Shown here in pieces: positions 1-4,681 of a stretch of 6,205 bases of DNA. The notes beneath the pieces are model-generated. The model saw only the letters and a list, made by a program, of their open reading frames with translations. It did no database searches and had not been told where the DNA came from. Position 1 is the first letter of the stretch. The number at the start of each line of letters is the position of its first letter. The DNA lies in NCBI GenBank assembly GCA_001799195.1, contig MGSU01000078.1, forward strand, positions 7,907 through 14,111. The letters are read 5' to 3'. This DNA is from Deltaproteobacteria bacterium RIFOXYA12_FULL_61_11 (GTDB taxonomy: Bacteria; Bdellovibrionota_F; JAHFAK01; YA12-FULL-61-11). The translations under genes and the position numbers were made by a program.

Positions 1-1
1 T

Positions 2-973
2 GGAGGTGATGGCCGGGCCGGTTCGGCCCAGGTTGCTCATGGAGACATGGTCCGCTTCCGGGAGGGGTTCGAGGGGGGAGCGTATGAACGGAGCTGTGGT
101 CGCTGTCATCCGCGAACCTCGTACCAGTGGAAGAACGAACTCGGGGGCGTCCGGTCCGAACGTTCCTGTTCCGCTTGTCACCTTGAACCTAAGGGGAGTA
201 GGCCGACCTGTCTCCAATGTCATCTCGGTCAGGAACATGGGCATGCTCTCTCACGACGGGTCGAGAACACCCTTTGCCTCTCGTGTCACGACAGCGGCGG
301 CACCTTCCGGTTTCTTCGCGGAAAAGGAGTGCATGAACGCGCGGGGTTGACCTGTGTCGATTGTCATCGAGCCGGGAAGGAACGGCATGGGTTCCATGCT
401 CATCATGGGGAGCGTGCCGGAGAGCGGCTGCGATGTACCAGTTGTCATGGGGAATTGGGAGCTCGTGGGGTCGGTGCGGCGAGCAGGCCTGCGAGAACGT
501 TGTCCGTGGGGGAGAAAACCCTGACGCCTCCCATGATCGGCCCGGACAATCACCCTCTCCACAAGGAGCATCAGAGGCTCTCTTGCCTCGCCTGTCATCT
601 CTCGCCAGAGGCCCCGGATAGAGCGGTGCGAGCTGCCATGGTCCTGGCTGTGGACCCCGGAGGAAAGGTGGAACTCTTCGAGCGTACCGAGCAGGCTCCC
701 GGGTTCCGCGGCGCGATGTTCACCTTCGGTACGGGACACAACGTCGTACGCCAGGGGCTGCGTTGCTCGCAGTGTCATCAAACCCCGGATCGTTACCTGC
801 CCGAGGCCCATCCTCTGCATCATGGTTGGCGCCGGCCCGATCGCAGCGAGATGAGCCGTTTACTGGCCGTGGGCATCTGCTTGGTGTGCCACGAGGATGG
901 CGCCGCGGAATTCATGCAGTACCGCACCATTGCTCCCTCGCTGGACGCTCACGTGCGAGGAGGGCGCAAGTGA
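2..973 (+). CDS. multiheme c-type cytochrome (9 CxxCH), 5' partial
   Basis: Electron-transfer protein with covalently bound c-type hemes, expected outside the cytoplasm. The frame is open from base 2 to the TGA at 971-973, giving 323 visible residues. Nine CxxCH heme-attachment motifs have their first Cys at residues 32, 56, 70, 92, 118, 145, 195, 255 and 293, counting from the codon at base 2. Many extra His residues lie between them and could be distal ligands. A stretch of about 60 residues without a heme site separates hemes 7 and 8. No signal peptide is visible and the frame has no stop before the first in-window ATG (47), so the real start probably lies upstream of the window. An internal start at 47 would leave a cytochrome with no export signal. 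The stop overlaps the GTG start of the next cytochrome gene, so the two are probably co-translated. The heme count and fold type are clear. The exact family and redox partner are not, because multiheme cytochromes diverge strongly outside the heme motifs. Confidence 0.9.
   Translation, partial: GGDGRAGSAQVAHGDMVRFREGFEGGAYERSCGRCHPRTSYQWKNELGGVRSERSCSACHLEPKGSRPTCLQCHLGQEHGHALSRRVENTLCLSCHDSGGTFRFLRGKGVHERAGLTCVDCHRAGKERHGFHAHHGERAGERLRCTSCHGELGARGVGAASRPARTLSVGEKTLTPPMIGPDNHPLHKEHQRLSCLACHLSPEAPDRAVRAAMVLAVDPGGKVELFERTEQAPGFRGAMFTFGTGHNVVRQGLRCSQCHQTPDRYLPEAHPLHHGWRRPDRSEMSRLLAVGICLVCHEDGAAEFMQYRTIAPSLDAHVRGGRK
957..964 (+). promoter_or_regulatory. strong Shine-Dalgarno for GTG start at 970
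   Basis: GAGGAGGG lies inside the end of the upstream cytochrome gene and ends five bases before GTG 970. This near-perfect ribosome-binding sequence at good spacing selects the GTG start over the in-frame extension to ATG 763. The extension would add residues that are an out-of-frame reading of the upstream cytochrome and would bury the hydrophobic N-terminus. Confidence 0.8.
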
Positions 974-2343
974 GGTTGCTGGGCTACGCCGGGGTCGCCT
1001 TGGGTGGTTTTTATTGTTTCCTCGGAGTGGCCTTCTTCTCGATCGAACGTCATCTCGGAGGTGAGGCCTGGGAAAGCTCGCCTCAGGTCTTTGCGAGAGC
1101 CCCTCGGTACGTTTCCTTATCGGGACTCGGGGGCGGAGGTCGACCGTCTGTGAAGAATTCCTGTACCGATTGTCATGCGACCTCGGCGCTTCCCTCCGGA
1201 GGTCACGATTTCGGTTGCGAACCCTGTCATGGTGGAGATGCTCGGTCGAGCGACCGAGAGACCGCACATCGGGGAGTGTTGGCGCGTCCCGGCGCTTTCG
1301 TTCACCTCGCCCAGGGGTGTGGCCGATGTCATACCGAGCAACACGCGAGACTCGGAGGGGGCGGGCTGCATCCCGACCTGGTCGATCGAGAACGGCATCC
1401 TGAGATCTCGCGGTTGTGCCGCTCGTGTCATTTCGGGCCAGACCGCTTGGCGGTGAGAGAACCCCGGCGGGACGGGTGTGGCGTGTGCCATGCCCTGAAC
1501 CTGCTCGACCCCGAGGGACGAGAAATCCGGAGGCATGTCCTACCTCGGCCGATACCCCCCTTCGCTTGTCTGGAATGCCATTTCTTCCACCAGAGCGAGG
1601 TCCGGTTCGCGATCAACCTCGGGAAGGACCTGAGCGGTCGGTTCTCCGGCGACTTGGGGGAGACCATGGTGAACGATCCTCATTGGGCTGCGGGTATGGG
1701 ATGCGCTGCGTGTCACCCGAGCGCACATCACGGGGGCGGTGCTCCGCGAACCTGCTCCTCGTGTCACCCCGACGATCAGACGGTGGGGCAAGAGGCCGGT
1801 TCTACCATCGCCGACCTCTATCATGGTATACATCGTCAACGGATCCAGTGTGTTGCTTGCCATGGCGGCGTTCAAATGGGCATGAACGTCATTTCGCGGA
1901 GAGGGAAGCTGTTCGGGTTTTCCTCGGAATTGCCGCGGGGGGGGCTCTTGCGCGACGAGAGCTCCGGTCGCTGGAGTTTGTTCGATCAGGTCACCATTGA
2001 AGATCAAACGACCGTGCTGCGTCGGGTGCGTGCCTGCGCCGTTTCGAATACGAGAATGAATATCAATTGTTTCCGTTGTCATGGGGCCGAGTCGGTGTTG
2101 TTCCGGTCCTCGGCGGAGAGCCAAGAACCGGTCGCCTTCTTGCAGCGGCTCGGCATGTCTCGCGAGGAATTACTGCGTTTTCTCGGGAGTGGGAAGATCG
2201 ACCTTCGTTTTACCTCCGATTTGAGAGCACCGGACGAGGAGGAACTGGCCGGCTTCGAACGCGGGCGGCGGAGTTTCCTGGAACTCTATTTGCGGCATCG
2301 TTCATTGATCGAGAAGTACCTGTTCGAGGAGCATGGTCTCTGA
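970..2343 (+). CDS. membrane-anchored multiheme c-type cytochrome (10 CxxCH)
   Basis: Decaheme-type cytochrome of 457 residues, probably tethered to the cytoplasmic membrane with its heme domain outside. Residues 1-6 are a short basic start, and residues about 7-24 are a hydrophobic segment acting as uncleaved anchor or signal. CxxCH motifs have their first Cys at residues 65, 83, 117, 150, 170, 200, 245, 262, 294 and 367. A heme-free stretch of about 70 residues separates hemes 9 and 10. After the last heme comes a heme-free tail of about 87 residues (371-457) that is rich in Leu, Glu and Arg and looks helical. Cys16 (in the anchor) and Cys356 are not in heme motifs. GTG 970 is chosen because of the Shine-Dalgarno at 957-964, the GTGA overlap with the upstream stop and the membrane segment that begins there. 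Pairing with the preceding nine-heme cytochrome suggests one electron conduit. I do not recognise a named family such as NrfA, HAO, MtrA or OmcA. A G8 tract at 1937-1944 lies in the coding sequence. Confidence 0.9.
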   Translation: MRLLGYAGVALGGFYCFLGVAFFSIERHLGGEAWESSPQVFARAPRYVSLSGLGGGGRPSVKNSCTDCHATSALPSGGHDFGCEPCHGGDARSSDRETAHRGVLARPGAFVHLAQGCGRCHTEQHARLGGGGLHPDLVDRERHPEISRLCRSCHFGPDRLAVREPRRDGCGVCHALNLLDPEGREIRRHVLPRPIPPFACLECHFFHQSEVRFAINLGKDLSGRFSGDLGETMVNDPHWAAGMGCAACHPSAHHGGGAPRTCSSCHPDDQTVGQEAGSTIADLYHGIHRQRIQCVACHGGVQMGMNVISRRGKLFGFSSELPRGGLLRDESSGRWSLFDQVTIEDQTTVLRRVRACAVSNTRMNINCFRCHGAESVLFRSSAESQEPVAFLQRLGMSREELLRFLGSGKIDLRFTSDLRAPDEEELAGFERGRRSFLELYLRHRSLIEKYLFEEHGL

Positions 2344-2531
2344 CCTCTTCTCAGGCTCTCCGCGATCCGAAGAGGGGCCTGCAAAGCGGCAAAGCGCCGG
2401 CCAATCCACAAAGATTTCCAGGTCTTTTGCCTCTTGTCGGGCGGGGGGTACTTTTGACATGACGTAGGTGCCGTGGTACTGTATTCCGGGCTTTGTTTCG
2501 CAGGCGAGAGTAAGGTGACGAGTCCCTTTTG
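2344..2531 (+). other. intergenic region between cytochrome and FHA units
   Basis: This 188-base gap is the longest non-coding stretch in the window and separates the cytochrome pair from the FHA unit. It opens with an inverted repeat, CCTCTTC at 2344-2350 and GAAGAGG at 2369-2375. The 18-base loop and lack of a following T-run make it a poor intrinsic terminator, though it could stabilise the 3' end of the cytochrome transcript. The second half contains the promoter candidate at 2454-2482. No small ORF with a convincing start and no structured RNA was recognised. Confidence 0.6.
2454..2482 (+). promoter_or_regulatory. sigma70-like promoter candidate for the FHA unit
   Basis: A perfect -35 box, TTGACA (2454-2459), is followed after exactly 17 bases by TACTGT (2477-2482), which keeps the key T1, A2 and T6 of the -10 consensus. 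Transcription would begin near 2489 and leave an mRNA leader of about 40 bases before the FHA gene start at 2529/2532. The site sits in the only long intergenic gap, directly upstream of an apparent gene unit, which supports the call. The weak central -10 bases keep confidence moderate. Confidence 0.5.
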
Positions 2532-3665
2532 ATGGATCTGCTGCCACGGCACATCAGTGCGTCGATCTCAGTGATCGACGGAGTGGATAAGGGTAAGAAT
2601 TTCCCCTTGCGCGGCATCCGTACGTATTTCGGCCGTCGCGACGGGGATATCATGTTGAATGACAGCAAGATATCCAGCCGGCATTTTTGTATCGAGTACA
2701 TCAACGGCAGTTTTTATCTCATCGACCTCGGCAGTACCAACGGGACCTTCCTCAATCGTTGCAAGGTCAGGGAATCCATGCTCAATAACATGGATGAGAT
2801 CCAGATCGGTTTCTCCACCCTGGTGTTCCAGTGCGGAGAGAACCACGACATGCTGCGCATTCTCGACCTGGGGAAGACGCTGAGCAGACCCAAGGAACGC
2901 CCAGTCCAGCCTGCCGAAGCCGTGCGCAATGTCCCCGGTGAAACCGTGCGCGTGAACTACCCCCTTCCTCCTCCTGCTGCGCCTTCCCCGCGGGTCTTCC
3001 CCGAGGCTCAGCCGCAACGCGACCCCCGATACCCAGACCAGCGTCAGGTGGATCCGCGTTATCAAGATCCCCGCCCTGCCGACCCGCGTTTTCAGGAGCC
3101 TCGTCCTGCGCGGGAGCAAGGAGAAGGCCAGTACCCCGAACGGCAAGCTGATCCCCGGTTCCGCGATCCCGGTGGGGCACGGCAACGTGTATTCCCCGAT
3201 AATGATCCCGCAGGCCCGCCGACGAGGCGCGCCCGGATGCCCCTCGACCAAGGTTCGCCGGTCAATGAATACCCGATGCAGCAACGGCAACCTGGCCCCG
3301 AACAAGTCGCTTCGGTGCGCGGGCAGATGATGAACCAGCCCCTCGACCGGTCCCTGGCAATACCGAAGATCAGACTCTTCCTCGAGGTCACCAAGGGCAA
3401 TGACGCTGGGAAACGCTTGAAGTTGGAAAAGGGGAGCGTGGTGATCGGCAGGGTCAATGCCGATGTGAATTTGCGAGATACCGATGTGTCGCGCAGGCAT
3501 GCGCTGATCGAGATTTTCGGTCGGGACCAGGTCGTCATCCGCGACCTGGCTTCGACCAACGGGACCTTCGTGAACGGTCGGCCGGTGACCAGTTGTAAGC
3601 TCAACTATCTCGACGAGATCCGGGTCGGTAGGACCTCGCTGAGCCTGATCATCGAGGAAGGCTGA
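2532..3665 (+). CDS. double FHA-domain protein with proline-rich linker
   Basis: Cytoplasmic phosphothreonine-binding adaptor of 377 residues with no signal or membrane segment. The N-terminal FHA domain (about 9-105) shows the core motifs G34-R35, S48-x-x-H51 and N70-G71. The C-terminal FHA domain (about 280-375) shows G306-R307, S320-R-R-H323 and N343-G344. By knowledge of the FHA family, the Arg, Ser and Asn residues contact the phosphate and peptide of a pThr partner, so both domains look competent. The linker (about 110-275) is Pro-, Arg- and Gln-rich and probably disordered. It contains a decapeptide repeat beginning DPRY/DPRF at residues 164, 174, 184 and 207. ATG 2532 is preferred, but TTG 2529 is directly adjacent and closer to the weak ribosome site AAGGTG (2512-2517). 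A second double-FHA gene follows after 92 bases. The cognate kinase is not in the window. Confidence 0.92.
   Translation: MDLLPRHISASISVIDGVDKGKNFPLRGIRTYFGRRDGDIMLNDSKISSRHFCIEYINGSFYLIDLGSTNGTFLNRCKVRESMLNNMDEIQIGFSTLVFQCGENHDMLRILDLGKTLSRPKERPVQPAEAVRNVPGETVRVNYPLPPPAAPSPRVFPEAQPQRDPRYPDQRQVDPRYQDPRPADPRFQEPRPAREQGEGQYPERQADPRFRDPGGARQRVFPDNDPAGPPTRRARMPLDQGSPVNEYPMQQRQPGPEQVASVRGQMMNQPLDRSLAIPKIRLFLEVTKGNDAGKRLKLEKGSVVIGRVNADVNLRDTDVSRRHALIEIFGRDQVVIRDLASTNGTFVNGRPVTSCKLNYLDEIRVGRTSLSLIIEEG
3021..3179 (+). repeat. DPRY/F decapeptide-coding repeat in FHA linker
   Basis: Three tandem 30-base units start at 3021, 3051 and 3081, each encoding DPR(Y/F) plus six residues of Gln/Pro/Arg/Asp character. 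A fourth, separated unit starts at 3150. Units 2 and 3 agree at roughly 23 of 30 bases while unit 1 is more diverged, so the array is not recent. The repeat lies in the low-complexity linker between the two FHA domains and probably lengthens a flexible spacer. Confidence 0.7.
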
Positions 3666-3757
3666 TGTCCCCGGTCGTATGTTCCGACGGGTATTCCTCC
3701 TCCTTTTCGGACAATCGGCAGGCACGTGCCGTGGCCGGTTGAGTCTGGAGCGAACTG
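3666..3757 (+). other. short gap between the two FHA genes
   Basis: This 92-base spacer contains a perfect 10-base palindrome, GGCACGTGCC, at 3721-3730, a C/T-rich stretch around 3690-3707 and the GGAG ribosome site at 3747-3750. No -35/-10 pair and no hairpin followed by a T-run was found, so the two FHA genes are probably transcribed together. The palindrome may be chance. Confidence 0.5.
3747..3750 (+). promoter_or_regulatory. Shine-Dalgarno favouring a TTG start at 3758
   Basis: GGAG ends seven bases before TTG 3758, which is ideal spacing, but thirteen bases before the in-frame ATG at 3764. The spacing therefore favours TTG as initiation codon. The two choices differ by only two residues. 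Confidence 0.45.
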
Positions 3758-4681
3758 TTGTCCATGGACCAGGGACCATTGCTCGAGATCATCGAAGGCA
3801 AGAACAAGGGTAAACGCTACCTGATCAAGAAAAAATCCATCACCATCGGTCGAGGTGCATGCGATATCCGGATCGAGGATGGCAAGTCCTCGGCAAAACA
3901 TGCGCTCATCACCATCACGCCGAAAGGCATCTTCATCGCCGACACCGAGAGTACCAATGGCACCTTCGTCAATAACAACGAAATAGATACCTGGAAGCTC
4001 CAGCACTCGGATGAGATCCGTATCGGCAACACGCGTTTCCTGTATGTCCATCCCGAGGATGAACGGGAACGAAGCGATCGGCGCAAGGGAGAAGGGGGGA
4101 CGGGTAAGGGGTTACCCCCGCAGCAGCGTCAGGCTGGGATTGTCGATCTGAATAGCTTGATCAACGAAGAACTCGGGGATGAGGCAGCCCGGGAAGAACC
4201 CGAACCGACGCGCGACGATGAGCTCGAATTGAGTGAACTTGCCGGAGTCCGACTCCATTTCGGTTCCGAGGATCCGGTCGGCGACGAGGACGAAGAATCC
4301 GTGCTCGAACCTCTCGGTGAGGCAGCACCGGCCGCGGTCGAACCCAAGAGGGAGAAAACCCCTCCGCCGCGCAAGAAGGTGCTCGCCACGATCTTGGTAC
4401 TCCAGGGAGAGCAACAGGGTCTGCGGTACGAGGTCACCGAACGACATTCCCTGCTCGGACGAGGAAACGTCAATGTGAAGATCCGGGATCTCGACATCTC
4501 GCGATCACACGCCAGTCTGACCATCAAATCCAGAGATGGCGGTATGGTCTTCACCTTGAGGGACCTCGACAGTAGGAACGGCACCTACGCCAATGGAGAA
4601 CGCATCACTCAAGCCGAGATCAAGCATGAAGACACCCTCCAGATGGGTTTGACCATACTCCAGTTCCTGTCCACGAAATGA
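3758..4681 (+). CDS. double FHA-domain protein with acidic linker
   Basis: Second cytoplasmic FHA adaptor, 307 residues from TTG 3758 (305 from ATG 3764). The N-terminal FHA domain (about 6-98) has G31-R32, S45-x-x-H48 and N67-G68. The C-terminal domain (about 207-304) has G234-R235, S248-x-x-H251 and N274-G275, with Arg instead of Thr just before the Asn. Both therefore keep the residues that bind phosphothreonine peptides in this family. The linker (about 101-206) is rich in Asp, Glu and Pro, unlike the basic/Pro/Gln linker of the neighbouring FHA protein, and includes a short likely helix around 127-140. The same FHA-linker-FHA layout and similar domain openings (GK-x-KGKR here, GVDKGKN next door) suggest the two genes arose by duplication. 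The stop TGA overlaps the ATG of the next gene (ATGA at 4678-4681), implying translational coupling with the membrane protein. TTG is chosen on ribosome-site spacing. Confidence 0.92.
   Translation: MSMDQGPLLEIIEGKNKGKRYLIKKKSITIGRGACDIRIEDGKSSAKHALITITPKGIFIADTESTNGTFVNNNEIDTWKLQHSDEIRIGNTRFLYVHPEDERERSDRRKGEGGTGKGLPPQQRQAGIVDLNSLINEELGDEAAREEPEPTRDDELELSELAGVRLHFGSEDPVGDEDEESVLEPLGEAAPAAVEPKREKTPPPRKKVLATILVLQGEQQGLRYEVTERHSLLGRGNVNVKIRDLDISRSHASLTIKSRDGGMVFTLRDLDSRNGTYANGERITQAEIKHEDTLQMGLTILQFLSTK

Noticed and set aside
251-823. Minus-strand open frame opposite the first cytochrome
   Set aside because: The + strand frame has nine heme motifs. The antisense product has no domain and no plausible translation start context.
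763-969. N-terminal extension of the decaheme cytochrome to ATG 763
   Set aside because: The extension overlaps the end of the upstream cytochrome, is Arg/Pro-rich, and would hide the membrane anchor that begins at GTG 970 behind a strong ribosome site.
1015-1020. Cys16 of the decaheme protein as a lipoprotein cysteine
   Set aside because: It lies inside the hydrophobic segment and is preceded by Gly-Phe-Tyr, which does not fit the lipobox pattern.
1416-2000. Plus-strand open frame of about 194 codons in another frame of the decaheme gene
   Set aside because: It is wholly inside the cytochrome gene, whose frame has ordered CxxCH motifs. The shadow product is Arg/Pro-rich and has no motif.
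2344-2375. Inverted repeat CCTCTTC/GAAGAGG as intrinsic terminator
   Set aside because: The loop is 18 bases and no T-run follows. It may be a weak hairpin but is not a supported terminator.
2410-2428. AAAGA/TCTTT hairpin before a T4 run as terminator
   Set aside because: The stem is only five A/T-rich pairs and too weak for a terminator call.
2515-2532. Five-codon leader ORF (GTG to TGA) overlapping the FHA start codon
   Set aside because: It is too short to distinguish from chance, the ribosome site is poor, and there is no attenuation-type codon run.
2568-3779. Long open frame of about 403 codons on the minus strand
   Set aside because: It lies antisense to a clear double-FHA gene. The translation has no recognisable domain, and GC-rich coding DNA commonly leaves the opposite strand open.
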